From assembly GCF_013184745.1 (NCBI RefSeq), contig NZ_JAATVU010000012.1, forward strand, positions 62,001 to 126,000: a stretch of DNA of 64,000 bases, in the 5' to 3' direction. The translations under genes and the position numbers were made by a program. The notes below the pieces were generated by a model that made no database searches, was not told the origin of the DNA, and saw only the letters and a program-made list of their open reading frames with translations. The stretch comes from Mangrovicoccus sp. HB161399 (GTDB lineage Bacteria > Pseudomonadota > Alphaproteobacteria > Rhodobacterales > Rhodobacteraceae). Of the stretch, positions 9,066 to 19,097 are shown piece after piece; position 1 is the first letter of the stretch; each line of letters begins with the position of its first letter.

Positions 9066-10091
9066 TCAGCGGTCGGCCATCATGGTCAGGTTGATGCGGC
9101 GGCCCTCGAAGGACTGCGAGAAGCGCGCGGCATCGGTGCGGTGCAGGTATTTCGACGGGAAAAGCACGGCGCGGTTGCCGCGATAGGGCACCCGGTGCGC
9201 CGCCGCAGCAGCGGCTTCGATCCGGCTGCGGTTGAGGTCGGGCCGGGCATTGTACTGCGCGAAAGGAATGTCGCGGCCGATCCGCAGGTCCCAGAGCGTC
9301 ATGCCGCCGGTTCCGCCCGGCTCGAGATGGCGCTCATGGACGGGCCAGAGATTCAGGTTCCAGTCGCCCTGGTCGGCATGGATGTCGATGCCCTGCGAGT
9401 CCCGCAGGTAGCGGAAGGCCCAGAGCTGCGCGATCCTGAGCGGCCCCGCCAGATCGGCCATGACCTGCCGCATCGCCTTGGCAACCGCCAGCATGAAGGG
9501 CGTCGCCAGCCCGTCATGCAGATGCGCACCGAGATAATGCCGTTCGGCACGGGCGTCGAACCAGAAGGTGGAGCCCAGAAGCTGCTCCATCAGACCGTCG
9601 AGCGCCTCCGGGGACAGCAGGCTGTCGATCACGTAGATCGCGTCGCCCGGCCCGCCGGACAGCGCGATCCGCTCGACCGACATTGCGCCCGACAGGACCT
9701 GCGCAGGGATCGCGGGCACGCTGCGATGGACGCAGATCTCCAGGAGATCGGTCGGGCTTTCGGCAGGAAGCTGCCCGATCCGGCCGGTGCGCTCAAGCCA
9801 GGCAAGCTGCTCCGACAGATGCGCCAGCTGCACCGGGTTGGCCGCCCCCCCGGGCGCGGCCGCCCTGCCCTGCCGCTTCAGCGCGAAGGCGCGGTCGAAA
9901 TGGGCGAAGGCCGCATCGAGGTCGCCGCGCCGCTTGTGGCACTGGGCGGCGTTCACATGCATCGGCCAGGATTCTAACCCCATGCCGAAGACCTTGCCGT
10001 AGCGTTCCAGCGCCAGATCGTAGAGCTGGCCGGACAGCGCCCGGTCGGCCGAGGCGAGAAGCTGGTGCGCGCGAATGTGCCTGTCCTGCAT
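9066..10091 (-). CDS. TPR-like protein with 2-oxoglutarate/Fe(II) oxygenase-like domain
   Basis: A 341-residue protein. Residues 1-75 look like tetratricopeptide helices (NAAQCHKRRGDLDAAFAHF is a clear TPR helix pair). The C-terminal half has the layout of a 2-oxoglutarate/Fe(II) dioxygenase: H238-x-D240 in GIDIHADQG, H317 in SKYLHRTD and a distal Arg in GRRINLTMM. Such proteins hydroxylate proteins or small molecules, and TPR-fused forms occur near secretion or peptide-modification genes. The start is the ATG complementary to 10089-10091 with GGAAGG 5 nt ahead. The gene is 102 bp before hyuA on the same strand, so a link to the hydantoinase operon is possible but unproven. The substrate is unknown. 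Confidence 0.65.
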   Translation of the reverse strand: MQDRHIRAHQLLASADRALSGQLYDLALERYGKVFGMGLESWPMHVNAAQCHKRRGDLDAAFAHFDRAFALKRQGRAAAPGGAANPVQLAHLSEQLAWLERTGRIGQLPAESPTDLLEICVHRSVPAIPAQVLSGAMSVERIALSGGPGDAIYVIDSLLSPEALDGLMEQLLGSTFWFDARAERHYLGAHLHDGLATPFMLAVAKAMRQVMADLAGPLRIAQLWAFRYLRDSQGIDIHADQGDWNLNLWPVHERHLEPGGTGGMTLWDLRIGRDIPFAQYNARPDLNRSRIEAAAAAAHRVPYRGNRAVLFPSKYLHRTDAARFSQSFEGRRINLTMMADR

Positions 10092-10195
10092 GGTGACCTT
10101 CCCGAGACTGGAGAACCGCGCGTCCCAGGATACGGCCAGCGCGCCGGCGCGGCCTGACCAGCCGTGCCAGAGTGCTTGACCCTGCGGGCCAGAGG

Positions 10196-11134
10196 TCAGG
10201 CTACGGTGATCGCAATCTTGCCCGCCACGCCGCCCTTCTCCAGCGCCGCCTGCGCCGCCGCGAGCTCCTCCAGCGGAAAGCGGGCATGGATCAGCGGGCG
10301 GAGCCGGTCCCCGGCGACGAGCCCGGCGATCCGCGCCAGATCCCCGCCATCGGACTCGGCGATGAAGAAGCACGAGCCAAGGGCCGCTTTCGCCGCGACC
10401 TGTGCCGGATCTGGCTCGGCGACAGCCGAAACCAGCCGCCCGCCCGGACGAAGCACCGCCCAGGACCGGGCCTGCACGTCGCCGCCGGCCAGGTCGAGCA
10501 CCAAATCGACCCCGCCTGCCGCCGCCTCGAAGCGCTCGGTGTCATGGGCGATGGCGCGGTCGGCCCCGAGCCGTTCCAGAAGGCCGCGGTTGCGCGCCGA
10601 GGCAGTGGCCAGGACCTCGGCCCCGGCAAGCTTCGCCATCTGCACCGCGAAATGCCCGACGCCGCCCGAACCGCCATGGATCAGCACGCGCTGCCCCGCC
10701 GCGATCCCGCCATGGCGGTGCAGCCCTTGCCAGGCCGTCAGCGCGGCAAGCGGCACGGCGGCGGCATCTGCCAGCGGCAGGCCGGCAGGCGCGGCGCTGG
10801 CCTCGGAGAGCTTCAGCACGATATGCTGGGCGAAGGTGCCGCGGGCGAAATCCGGCGATCCCCAGACCGCCCTGCCCATCCAGCCGGGATCGACGCCTGC
10901 GCCGGTCTCCGCGACATGGCCCGCCACGTCGCGCCCGCCGATATAGGGCAGCCGCTCCGGCCCCACCCGCGGATAGCCGCCGCGGCGGATCATCAGGTCG
11001 ACCGGGTTGACGCTGGTCCCCGCGATCCGGACCAGCACCTCGCCCGGTCCGGGCGCAGGCCGCACCACCTGCTCCACCCGCAGCCCGTCCGTCCCGCCGA
11101 ACCGGTGGAGCACCACCGCCGTCATCTTCTGCAT
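10196..11134 (-). CDS. NADPH:quinone oxidoreductase-like zinc-independent alcohol dehydrogenase family enzyme
   Basis: A 312-residue medium-chain dehydrogenase/reductase of the QOR branch. The GroES-like N-domain is visible (PAPGPGEVLVRIAGTSVNPVD, then PYIGGRDVAGHVAETG), followed by the nucleotide-binding core with VLIHGGSGGVGHFAVQMAK. No zinc ligands of the alcohol dehydrogenase type are apparent, which fits a quinone or enone reductase using NADPH. The first ATG is preferred because GAGG lies 7 nt upstream; a second ATG is three codons later. It ends 104 bp before the TPR/oxygenase gene and is the last intact gene before the IS remnant. Confidence 0.88.
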   Translation of the reverse strand: MQKMTAVVLHRFGGTDGLRVEQVVRPAPGPGEVLVRIAGTSVNPVDLMIRRGGYPRVGPERLPYIGGRDVAGHVAETGAGVDPGWMGRAVWGSPDFARGTFAQHIVLKLSEASAAPAGLPLADAAAVPLAALTAWQGLHRHGGIAAGQRVLIHGGSGGVGHFAVQMAKLAGAEVLATASARNRGLLERLGADRAIAHDTERFEAAAGGVDLVLDLAGGDVQARSWAVLRPGGRLVSAVAEPDPAQVAAKAALGSCFFIAESDGGDLARIAGLVAGDRLRPLIHARFPLEELAAAQAALEKGGVAGKIAITVA

Positions 11135-11618
11135 CTGCCTGCCTCGTTCCGGTCGGCCGCAGACCCGGTCTCCCCGGCGCGGCCGAATCTGTGATTGCTA
11201 ACTGGTTCGCCATTACCATGCGGCCAGAGAATGGCCAGCACCCGCGGACGGAAATTCCCGGCTCAGGTCCCGCGCAGGTTGACGCCGAACTCCCGCGCCG
11301 GGCTCCCGCTTCCGCTGCGTAGCGGCCTGCGGCGGAATGCTCTGCCAGCAGCGCCGCGAGCCATGCGGACAAGGCGTGACCCCGCTGGACGAAGAACATG
11401 TCGCCCGTCCGTCCTGCGCAGCCGGGCGCCAGGACCGCGGTCCGCTGTGCCGCCTCCCGCCCTCCGGCAGCCAGCAGGGTTTCGGCAGGACGCCCGTGCC
11501 AGTTGGCAAGCTGCACCCTGGCGGCGGTTCCAGGGAACGTGACCATGCCGATGGCGTTGGCGTTGTTGCGCAAATGGGGGGGATTTATATCGCCAATCCA
11601 GGGTGGTAGCTCGTCATC
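11135..11618. other. Gene-free stretch upstream of the quinone oxidoreductase gene
   Basis: No ORF here has a recognisable protein family or a convincing ribosome site. The part nearest 11135 presumably holds the promoter of the quinone oxidoreductase gene. The rest borders the IS5 remnant and is likely decayed DNA. Confidence 0.5.
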
Positions 11619-12106
11619 ATGGGCGGACCTCCGAAGACGATCTGCAAGACCGCCAACCGGGGCAGCTGGCGAACCGTTGCGCGCCACCGGTCCGAGCGCG
11701 ACAGCGAGCGACGCGCTGAGGCGGCGCGGATCTCTGACCGTCTGGTTCGATCCCTCGATGCCATGGGAGGCCATTCCGTCGGGGCGGCGCGGCTGTCAGC
11801 AAGCCCATGGCGACGCTGCAATGCAGACCTGTCTTGCTCTGAAGGTCCTCCCTGGCCTGCCGCGCCGCCAGGGTGAGCCAGCGAAGCGCCACCGGATCAA
11901 GCCAGCGGGCGAACGGTTTCGTGGCAAGCGCGCTGGAACTGTCCGGGCTCGGCTGCTCCGTGCCCGACTTCGGCACCCTGTCATGGCGGCTGAGGCGCCG
12001 CGAAAGCCCGACGGCAATGGACGCGACCATTCCGTTCCGCGGTTCGAAAGGCGCCTTGCACCTGCTCGTCCCCTCCAGCGTCGCCTCGATCAGTCACAAC
12101 CGTTAG
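11619..12106 (+). mobile_element. IS5-family transposase remnant, frameshifted and truncated
   Basis: Three blocks in three different reading frames together resemble the N-terminal half of an IS5-family transposase. 11619-11669 reads MGGPPKTICKTANRGSW. 11707-11874 reads RRRGSLTVWFDPSMPWEAIP and then AMQTCLALKVLPGLPRRQ. 11909-12106 reads VASALELSGLGCSVPDFGTL and ends with IPFRGSKGALHLLV. In intact family members these follow each other in one frame and lead into the DDE catalytic core, which is missing here. At least two frameshifts and a loss of the C-terminal half make it a pseudogene. Terminal inverted repeats were not found. It marks a recombination scar between the hyu/liv block and the sarcosine block. 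Confidence 0.75.
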
Positions 12107-12529
12107 CGCTGGCCGGATCCATCCAAGGAAAGCGGTGCCCGGGCGACGTTGGACCTCCATTGGGCAGGCACCGATTGGAGGACGAGCCCTTGCCCGGACC
12201 GTAAACAGGCTGGCCCGGAGGTCCGGGACGCGCACGCCGTGCGATCCATACGGCTTCCCCGCTCCGGCACTTCGCCGATGGCCTTGTGCCGGCGGAAAGG
12301 CGGCGACCTTTGCCTGTTCCGAAAGATCGGGAAGAGCACGGATGCGCTCGGTCCCGGAGCGGGCAGGTCCCGGGCCCCAGGCAGGCCGTGCCGTCGGGGA
12401 CGCGTCCGCAAGGCCGCCTGGGCGCCGCTCCGGGGCAAGGCCCCGCTCGCGCAGATGGCCCCGGGCACAGGCGTGTGGCCCGCAGCGCCCCCCACGGGAG
12501 GGCATTCCGAGAGGCGCGGAGGGGGCCGG
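12107..12529. other. Gene-free stretch downstream of sdaA
   Basis: About 420 bp after the end of the sdaA gene and the IS5 remnant. No recognisable gene or RNA was seen; it may hold further decayed transposon sequence and the sdaA terminator, but no clear hairpin with a U-run was found. Confidence 0.4.
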
Positions 12530-13939
12530 TCAGCACTCCGGCAGGTTGACCGCGATGCCGCCCTGCGAGGTTTCCTTGTATTTCTCGCTCATGTCGCGCC
12601 CGGTCTCGAGCATCACGCGGACGCAGTTGTCGAGCGGCATGAAATGCTCGCCGTCGCCCCTGAGCGCCAGCGACGCCGCCGAGACGGCCTTGATCGCGCC
12701 GAGGGCGTTGCGCTCGATGCAGGGGACCTGGACGAGGCCGGCAGCCGGGTCGCAGGTCATGCCGAGATGGTGCTCCAGCGCGATCTCGGCCGCGTTCTCC
12801 ACTTGCTCGTTGCTGCCGCCGAGCGCGGCGCAGAGACCCGCCGCCGCCATGGCCGAGGCCGAACCGACCTCGCCCTGGCAGCCGACCTCGGCACCGGAGA
12901 TCGAGGCATTGTGCTTGATCAGCCCGCCGATTGCCGCCGCCACGAGAATGTAGTCGCGCAAGCCTTCGCGGGTCGCGCCGACGCAATGGTCGAGATAGTA
13001 GCGCCCGACCGCCGGGACCACGCCCGCCGCGCCGTTCGTCGGCGCCGTGACGACCTTGCCGCCGGCCGCGTTCTCCTCGTTCACCGCCATCGCATAGACC
13101 GACATCCAGTCATTCGCCTGATGCGGCTGGGCGAGGTTCAGCCCGCGCTCGGCCATCAGCTTCCCGTGGATGCCCTTGGCCCGGCGGCGGACCTTCAGCC
13201 CGCCCGGCAGGATGCCTTCCTGCACCAGCCCGCGCTCGATGCAGCCGTTCATGGCATTCCAGATGCCGTCGAGGGCAGCGTCGAGCCCCCGCCCCGACAG
13301 GACGGTCTCGTTGGCGCGCTTCATCTCGGCGACGGACTTGCCGGAGCAGCGCCCCATCTCCAGCATCTCGGCGGCCGAACCGAAGGGAAACGGGAAAGCG
13401 TGCGCCGCCTTCTCTTCGTGCAGATCCTGCGGACCGGCCTGCTGCGCCTCCAACTCGGCTGCGGTCAGCACGAAGCCGCCGCCGACCGAATAGTAGACCT
13501 GCCGGTGCCAGGGATTGCCGAGCCGGTCGAAGGCCTCCAGCACCATGCCGTTGGCGTGGCCCGGCAGCGCCGGACCGTAGTCGAAGACCAGGTCGCTTTC
13601 AGGGTCGAAGGCCAGCGCAGGCAGGCCCTCGGCAATGATCTCGCGCGCGGCGCGGATGTCCGCCTCGATCTTCTCCGCGTCGTCGGGGTCCAGCGTTTCG
13701 GGGCGGCAGCCCGCGAGACCGAGGATGACCGCGCGGTCGGTGGCATGGCCCTTGCCGGTGAAGGCAAGCGACCCGTGCAGAGTGGCTTTCAGCGCATGGA
13801 GATCGCCCGAACCGGGGATTTTCTCCACGCCGCCGCGCAGGTCGTCGAGGAACCGCGCCGCGGCCACCATCGGCCCCATCGTATGCGACGAAGAGGGGCC
13901 GATGCCGATCTTGAAGATGTCGAAGACCGAGAGGAACAA
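12530..13939 (-). CDS. sdaA: L-serine ammonia-lyase (L-serine dehydratase), iron-sulfur type
   Basis: A single-chain bacterial L-serine deaminase of 469 residues that turns serine into pyruvate and ammonia with a 4Fe-4S cluster. It opens [20 protein letters not shown], the family hallmark, and contains [19 protein letters not shown] plus C-terminal Cys residues that would hold the cluster. No ATG fits the expected N-terminus; the TTG complementary to 13937-13939, 4 nt after the glyA stop, gives the canonical MFLSVFDIF opening, so I use it. The longer open frame would read inside glyA. It ends the soxBDAG-glyA-sdaA operon, so sarcosine or glycine carbon would flow via serine to pyruvate. Confidence 0.93.
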   Translation of the reverse strand: MFLSVFDIFKIGIGPSSSHTMGPMVAAARFLDDLRGGVEKIPGSGDLHALKATLHGSLAFTGKGHATDRAVILGLAGCRPETLDPDDAEKIEADIRAAREIIAEGLPALAFDPESDLVFDYGPALPGHANGMVLEAFDRLGNPWHRQVYYSVGGGFVLTAAELEAQQAGPQDLHEEKAAHAFPFPFGSAAEMLEMGRCSGKSVAEMKRANETVLSGRGLDAALDGIWNAMNGCIERGLVQEGILPGGLKVRRRAKGIHGKLMAERGLNLAQPHQANDWMSVYAMAVNEENAAGGKVVTAPTNGAAGVVPAVGRYYLDHCVGATREGLRDYILVAAAIGGLIKHNASISGAEVGCQGEVGSASAMAAAGLCAALGGSNEQVENAAEIALEHHLGMTCDPAAGLVQVPCIERNALGAIKAVSAASLALRGDGEHFMPLDNCVRVMLETGRDMSEKYKETSQGGIAVNLPEC

Positions 13940-13943
13940 GGGA

Positions 13944-15209
13944 TCAGCCGCCGTAGATCGGGAAGGCGGCGCAGAGCGCCTCGACCTCGGAGCGCACCGA
14001 TGCCTCGACTTCCGCATCCCCCTCGGGGTTGTCGGCCAGCGCATCGATGACCTTCAGGATCAGCGAGCCGATCTGCTCGAACTCGGCCTCGCCGAAGCCG
14101 CGGGTGGTGCCTGCCGAGGTGCCCAGGCGGATGCCCGAGGTCACGAAGGGCTTTTCCGGGTCGTTCGGGATCGCATTCTTGTTGCAGGTCAGGCCTGCCC
14201 GCTCCAGCGCGATCTCGGCCGCCTTGCCGGTGACGCTCTTCGGCTGCAGGTCGACCAGCACCATGTGGCAGTCGGTGCCGCCCGAGACGATGCCGAGCCC
14301 GCCCACGCGCAGCACGTCGGCCAGCGCCTTGGCGTTCTCGATCACCTGGCCTGCATAGTCGGCGAAGGAGGGCTGCAGCGCCTCGCCGAAGGCCACGGCC
14401 TTGGCGGCGATCACATGCATCAGCGGCCCGCCCTGGTTGCCCGGGAAGACGGCGGAGTTGATCTTCTTCGCCAGCGCCTCGTCATTGGTGAGGATCACGC
14501 CGCCGCGCGGACCGCGCAGGGTCTTGTGCGTGGTGGAGGTGGTGACATGGGCATGGGGCACCGGGTTCGGGTATTTCCCGCCCGCGATCAGCCCCGCGTA
14601 ATGCGCCATATCGACCATCAGATACGCGCCGACCTCGTCCGCGATCTTGCGGAAGCCTTCGAAGTCGATGACGCGCGGATAGGCCGAGGCGCCCGCCACG
14701 ATCAGCTTCGGCTTGGTTTCCAGAGCCAGTTCGCGGACCTTCTCCATGTCGATCAGGTGGGTGACCGGGTCGACCTCGTAGGAGACCACGTCGAACCACT
14801 TGCCGGACATGGTCACCGGCGAGCCATGGGTCAGGTGCCCGCCATGGGCCAGCGACATGCCCATGATGCGGTCGCCGGGCTGCAGGAGCCCGAGGAACAC
14901 GGCCTGGTTGGCCTGTGCGCCGGAATGAGGCTGCACGTTGGCGTATTCGGCGCCGAAAAGCTGCTTGAGCCGGTCGATCGCCACGGCCTCGACCTTGTCG
15001 ACGAATTCGCAGCCGCCGTAATAGCGCTTGCCGACATAGCCTTCGGCGTACTTGTTGGTCAGCACGGAGCCCTGCGCCGCCATCACGTCCGGGGACACGA
15101 TGTTTTCCGAGGCAATCAGCTCGATCTGGGTCTTCTGGCGCTGGAGCTCTTCGGCCACAGCTTCTGCGATCGCGGAATCGGAGATCCCGGCGGGAAGTTG
15201 GTCGTACAT
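13944..15209 (-). CDS. glyA: Serine hydroxymethyltransferase
   Basis: A 421-residue PLP enzyme that interconverts glycine plus 5,10-methylene-tetrahydrofolate and serine. The PLP lysine lies in [15 protein letters not shown] (Lys229), the N-terminal [12 protein letters not shown] and the [15 protein letters not shown] segments are classic. Length and start ([14 protein letters not shown] complementary to 15207-15209) match the family. In this operon sarcosine oxidase yields both glycine and methylene-tetrahydrofolate, exactly the two substrates used here to make serine. It lies 16 bp after soxG and 4 bp before sdaA. A housekeeping glyA copy probably exists elsewhere in the genome, but that cannot be seen. 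Confidence 0.96.
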   Translation of the reverse strand: MYDQLPAGISDSAIAEAVAEELQRQKTQIELIASENIVSPDVMAAQGSVLTNKYAEGYVGKRYYGGCEFVDKVEAVAIDRLKQLFGAEYANVQPHSGAQANQAVFLGLLQPGDRIMGMSLAHGGHLTHGSPVTMSGKWFDVVSYEVDPVTHLIDMEKVRELALETKPKLIVAGASAYPRVIDFEGFRKIADEVGAYLMVDMAHYAGLIAGGKYPNPVPHAHVTTSTTHKTLRGPRGGVILTNDEALAKKINSAVFPGNQGGPLMHVIAAKAVAFGEALQPSFADYAGQVIENAKALADVLRVGGLGIVSGGTDCHMVLVDLQPKSVTGKAAEIALERAGLTCNKNAIPNDPEKPFVTSGIRLGTSAGTTRGFGEAEFEQIGSLILKVIDALADNPEGDAEVEASVRSEVEALCAAFPIYGG

Positions 15210-15225
15210 GTGGACTCCGTAAGGG

Positions 15226-15780
15226 TCAGAGGGTCTCGGCGGCCAGTTCCCGGCAACCGGTTTGCAGAAGGCCCAGCATGTGCGGGGCGAAGCTGTGCCA
15301 GACATCGAGACGGAACTTCGTCTCGGCGTCGCGCCACAGGACGACCGTCTGGCCGTCGAAGAAGGTCCGCCGCCCGGCACCGACCGCGATCGTGGCCGGG
15401 TCGCGGGCCAGGCCCAGCGTCATCAGGTCGACCGCGCGCGGGCCGTCGATGGCGACGGTGGTCTCGCGGCCCGAGATGTCGACCAGGCTGTGGGGATGCG
15501 CGTCATAGACCGACGCCCCCGCCGCCGCGACGGCGGCGACGTTTTCCGGCGCGGTCAGCAGCACCCATTCGTCCGGGCCGAGGCAGAGCGCCTCGATCCC
15601 GTTCTCTTGCGTGCGCCCGCCGATCTTGCCCGGCAGGGCGATCCCCAGCGCCGTTTCCAGCGCCGAAAGGTCGCCGCGGGCGCGGAGCGACAGGCGCCCC
15701 GGAGCCGCGGTGACGGTGACCCGGGCGGCGGCGGTATCCGCCAGCGTGCCGGGGGTCAGGAGAGTGGCATGTTGGGTCAT
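15226..15780 (-). CDS. soxG: Sarcosine oxidase, gamma subunit
   Basis: A 184-residue protein of the SoxG family, distantly related to the T-protein of glycine cleavage. It reads [15 protein letters not shown] at the start and contains [17 protein letters not shown] and [20 protein letters not shown], which are typical of the gamma subunit of heterotetrameric sarcosine oxidase. It completes the alpha-beta-gamma-delta cytoplasmic complex. The ATG is complementary to 15778-15780; the open frame continues upstream inside soxA and that part is a shadow. It sits 17 bp after soxA. Confidence 0.93.
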   Translation of the reverse strand: MTQHATLLTPGTLADTAAARVTVTAAPGRLSLRARGDLSALETALGIALPGKIGGRTQENGIEALCLGPDEWVLLTAPENVAAVAAAGASVYDAHPHSLVDISGRETTVAIDGPRAVDLMTLGLARDPATIAVGAGRRTFFDGQTVVLWRDAETKFRLDVWHSFAPHMLGLLQTGCRELAAETL

Positions 15781-15797
15781 GGGTCCGTGCCTCCGGC

Positions 15798-18788
15798 TCA
15801 GATCTTCAGCTTCGTGTTTTCGGGATCGAAGAACACGGTCCCGGTGATCTTGGCGGCGATGGTGCGGTCGGGCATCGGGATATGGACGGTCTCGCCCATC
15901 TTGGCATGCCCGCCCTCGACCAGCGCCAGCGCGATCGGACGCCCCGTGGTGCCCGTCGAATAGGACGAGGTCACGTGGCCGCGCATGGTCATCGGCACCG
16001 GCTGCGCCGGGTCGAAGACGATCTGCGCGCCTTCCTCCAGCTTCGAGCCGTCCTCGGTCAGCAGGCCGACCAGCTGCTTGCGCCCCTCGGCGACGAGGTC
16101 CGGACGCATCAGGCCGCGCTTGCCGACGAAGTCGGGCTTGGCCTTGCCGATCGCCCAGCCCATGCCGCAGTCTTGGGGCGTGACCGTGCCGTCGGTGTCC
16201 TGGCCGACGATGATGTAGCCCTTCTCGGCGCGCAGCACGTGCATGGTCTCGGTGCCGTAGGCGGTGATGCCGTATTGCTGGCCCGCCTTCCAGATCGTCT
16301 CCCACAGGCGGCGGCCCATCGGCGCGGGCACGTTGACCTCGAAGCCGATCTCGCCGGTGAAGCTGACGCGGAAGAGGCGCGCGGGCATGCCCGCCACGGT
16401 GCATTCCACGCAGGACATGTGCGGGAAGGCCTCCTCGGTCAGCTCGACGCCCTCCACGAGCGGCGCCAGCAGCTTGGCCGCGTCCGGGCCGTTCAGCGCG
16501 ATGGTGGACCACTGCTCGGTCGTCGAGGTCAGCCACACGTTCAGGTCCGGCCATTCGGTCTGGAGGTAGTCCTCCATCATGTTCATGACCCGTGCCGCGC
16601 CGCCGGTGGTGGTGGTGACGTGGAACTTGTCCTGGCCGAGGCGGCCGATCACGCCGTCGTCGCGGATGTAGCCGTCATCGCCCAGCAGCAGGCCGTAGCG
16701 GCAGCGTCCGACCCCGAGCTTGGTCCAGGGGTTGGTGTACATGCGGTTCATGAACTCGACCGCATCGGGGCCCACAACCTCGATCTTGCCCAGCGTCGAG
16801 GCGTCGAAGATGCCGACCGACGCGCGGACAGCGGCGCATTCGCGCGCGACTGCCTGGTCCATGTCCTCGCCCGCCTTCGGGAAGTACCAGGCGCGGCGCC
16901 ACTGGCTGACCGGCTCGAACACCGCGCCGTTTTCCGCGGCCCAGCTGTCGATATGGGTCTTGCGGGTCACCTCGAAATGGTGGCCGCGATGGTAGCCCGC
17001 GAAGGCGCCGAAGGTGGTCGGCGTGTAGGGCGGGCGGAAGGTGGTCAGGCCAACCTGCGGCTGTTTCCGGCCAAGCGCGTCGGCGGCGATGTTCAGGCCG
17101 TTGATGTTCGACATCTTGCCCTGGTCGGTCGCCATGCCGTTGGTGGTGTAGCGCTTGACGTGCTCGATCGACTTCATGCCTTCGCGCACGGCAAGGCGCA
17201 GGTCCTTGGCGGTCACGTCGTTCTGGTAGTCGACGAAGGCCTTCGCCTTGCCCGGAGACAGGTCGGTCGGCAGCTCCTTGTGGGTCGCGCCGGTGCCGGC
17301 GCGGTCGTTCTTGACCGCCGGCACGCCTGCCACGGCCGACTGGCCGAGCGCGGCGGCAACCTCCTGGCCCTTCTCGGCCCCGTCCGCCAGAGCGGCGGCG
17401 ACGCCCCAGAGACCGCGGCCCGCGCCTGCGATGACGCAATCCTCCGGCGTATAGGCCGGCAGGAAGGTGGTGCGGTCGTCGTCCCAGGCGAGCTTGCCCT
17501 GGGTGTGCGAGAACAGGTGCAGCGACGGCGTCCAGCCGCCCGACATCAAGAGCGCGTCGCAGGCGATCTCCTCGGCCGCGCCGACCTGGCCCGACTGCAT
17601 CGGGTTGACGCGCACCGATTTCACCCGCAGGCGGCCCTTGGTGCCGGTGGCGGTGTAGCCCTTGAGCACGCGGATGCCGCGCGACTTGGCACCCTCCAGC
17701 AGGTCCTCGCGGACGTCGCTGCGGGTGTCGATGATAGCCTGCACCTTCGCGCCGCTGTCGGCGAGGTCGAAGGCGGAGTACCAGGCGCTGTCATGCGAGG
17801 TTACGATGGCGGGGCGGCGGCCGACCAGGACGCCGTAGCGGTTCAGGTAGGTCTGGGCCGAGCCCGCCAGCATCACGCCGGGACGGTCGTTGCCGTGGAA
17901 AACCAGCGGCTTTTCCAGCGCGCCCTGGGCCAGAACAACCTGCTTGGCGCGCATCCGCCACAGCCGTTCGCGCGGAACGTCCTTCGGCAGCGTCTCCAGA
18001 TGGTCGGTCAGCTTCTCGACGAGGCCGATCAGGTTCTGGTGGTAGTACGCGATCGCCGTGGTGCGGGTCATGATCTTGACGCCGGCTGCCTTCAGCGCGG
18101 CCAGCTCGGAGGCCAGCCAGTCCCATGCCGGCTTGCCGTCGATCACGGCCTGCGGCTCGGAAAGCAGCGTGCCGCCCGCTTCGGGGTTCTCGTCGACGAG
18201 GACGACCTTCAGCCCTTCGACCGCGGCCGCACGGGCAGCGGCGAGACCGGCCGGACCGGCGCCGACGACCAGCACGTCGCAATGCGCGTTGCGCGAGGCA
18301 TAGGTGTCCGGATCCGCCTCGGTCGGGCTGACGCCCAGGCCTGCGGCGGCACGGATGAAGGGCTCGTAGACCTTGTCCCAGAAGCTGCGGGGCCACATGA
18401 AGGTCTTGTAGTAGAAGCCGGCCGAGAACAGCATGTAGGCGGCGTCATTGACGGCGCCGATGTCGAATTTCAGGCTCGGATACTTGTTCTGGGAGTTGGT
18501 CTTCAGCCCTTCCCAGATCTCCTGCACGGTGGCGCGGGTGTTCGGTTCGAACCGGCCGTCGCCGCGGCGGGTGCCGATCAGCGCGTTGGGCTCTTCCGAG
18601 CCGGCCGCGACCGGGCCGCGCGGGCGGTGGTACTTGAACGACCGGCCCATCAGGTGCACGCCGTTGGCGAGCAGCGCGGAGGCCACGGTGTCGCCCTTGG
18701 CGCCCTTGAAGCGCTTGCCGTCGAAGGTGAAGCTGACCGCGCGCGAGGTGTCGACGCGGCCTTTGCCGGGAACGCGGTACTGGCTCAT
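15798..18788 (-). CDS. soxA: Sarcosine oxidase, alpha subunit
   Basis: A 996-residue subunit, the family's usual length. The N-terminal part is a ferredoxin-like fold without cluster cysteines, then comes a Rossmann domain with VLVVGAGPAGLAAARAAA near residue 170 that binds NAD, and from about residue 600 an aminomethyltransferase-like domain that receives the methyl carbon on tetrahydrofolate (ENGAVFEPVSQWRRAWYF, ASTLGKIEVVGPDA). The complex oxidises sarcosine to glycine with transfer of the one-carbon unit and release of hydrogen peroxide. The start ATG complementary to 18786-18788 (MSQYRVPGKGRVD) overlaps the soxD stop by 4 bp. Confidence 0.96.
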   Translation of the reverse strand: MSQYRVPGKGRVDTSRAVSFTFDGKRFKGAKGDTVASALLANGVHLMGRSFKYHRPRGPVAAGSEEPNALIGTRRGDGRFEPNTRATVQEIWEGLKTNSQNKYPSLKFDIGAVNDAAYMLFSAGFYYKTFMWPRSFWDKVYEPFIRAAAGLGVSPTEADPDTYASRNAHCDVLVVGAGPAGLAAARAAAVEGLKVVLVDENPEAGGTLLSEPQAVIDGKPAWDWLASELAALKAAGVKIMTRTTAIAYYHQNLIGLVEKLTDHLETLPKDVPRERLWRMRAKQVVLAQGALEKPLVFHGNDRPGVMLAGSAQTYLNRYGVLVGRRPAIVTSHDSAWYSAFDLADSGAKVQAIIDTRSDVREDLLEGAKSRGIRVLKGYTATGTKGRLRVKSVRVNPMQSGQVGAAEEIACDALLMSGGWTPSLHLFSHTQGKLAWDDDRTTFLPAYTPEDCVIAGAGRGLWGVAAALADGAEKGQEVAAALGQSAVAGVPAVKNDRAGTGATHKELPTDLSPGKAKAFVDYQNDVTAKDLRLAVREGMKSIEHVKRYTTNGMATDQGKMSNINGLNIAADALGRKQPQVGLTTFRPPYTPTTFGAFAGYHRGHHFEVTRKTHIDSWAAENGAVFEPVSQWRRAWYFPKAGEDMDQAVARECAAVRASVGIFDASTLGKIEVVGPDAVEFMNRMYTNPWTKLGVGRCRYGLLLGDDGYIRDDGVIGRLGQDKFHVTTTTGGAARVMNMMEDYLQTEWPDLNVWLTSTTEQWSTIALNGPDAAKLLAPLVEGVELTEEAFPHMSCVECTVAGMPARLFRVSFTGEIGFEVNVPAPMGRRLWETIWKAGQQYGITAYGTETMHVLRAEKGYIIVGQDTDGTVTPQDCGMGWAIGKAKPDFVGKRGLMRPDLVAEGRKQLVGLLTEDGSKLEEGAQIVFDPAQPVPMTMRGHVTSSYSTGTTGRPIALALVEGGHAKMGETVHIPMPDRTIAAKITGTVFFDPENTKLKI

Positions 18789-19087
18789 TTGCCCTTCTCC
18801 GTCAGCGACTCGATGGAGGGACGCGGCGCGCCCGCCTCGTAGGTGGTCAGGAACTTGTCGGTGATCGTGTTGCGCACCGCGTTGAAATAACGGCCGCAGC
18901 CATGGAAGTGGCGCCAGCGCTCGTAGTGGTTGCCCTTCACGTTGTCGCGCAGGAAGAGGAAGGATTCCCATTCCTCGTCGGTCACCGCCGAGGGGTTTTC
19001 CGGGCGGACGATATGCGCCTCGCCGGCATAGGTGAACTCGACCTCGGGCAGGGTCTCGTCGCAATAGGGGCAATGGATCAGCAGCAT
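18785..19087 (-). CDS. soxD: Sarcosine oxidase, delta subunit
   Basis: A 100-residue zinc-binding subunit. The zinc site is visible as C6-x2-C9 (HCPYCDET) and H60/C64 (WRHFHGCGRYFN). It bridges the other subunits in the heterotetramer. It lies 10 bp after soxB and overlaps soxA by 4 bp, the standard soxBDAG order. Confidence 0.95.
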   Translation of the reverse strand: MLLIHCPYCDETLPEVEFTYAGEAHIVRPENPSAVTDEEWESFLFLRDNVKGNHYERWRHFHGCGRYFNAVRNTITDKFLTTYEAGAPRPSIESLTEKGK

Positions 19088-19097
19088 GGGTCTTTCC

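Noticed and set aside
10542-11774. 410-residue minus-strand open frame covering the gap right of the quinone oxidoreductase
   Set aside because: Its left part is an out-of-frame shadow of the oxidoreductase gene and its right part is antisense to the IS5 remnant; no domain was seen.
15882-18842. 986-residue plus-strand open frame antisense to soxA
   Set aside because: It mirrors the soxA reading frame in GC-rich DNA, has His/Asp/Gln/Arg-rich low-complexity composition and no recognisable domain; soxA is certain.
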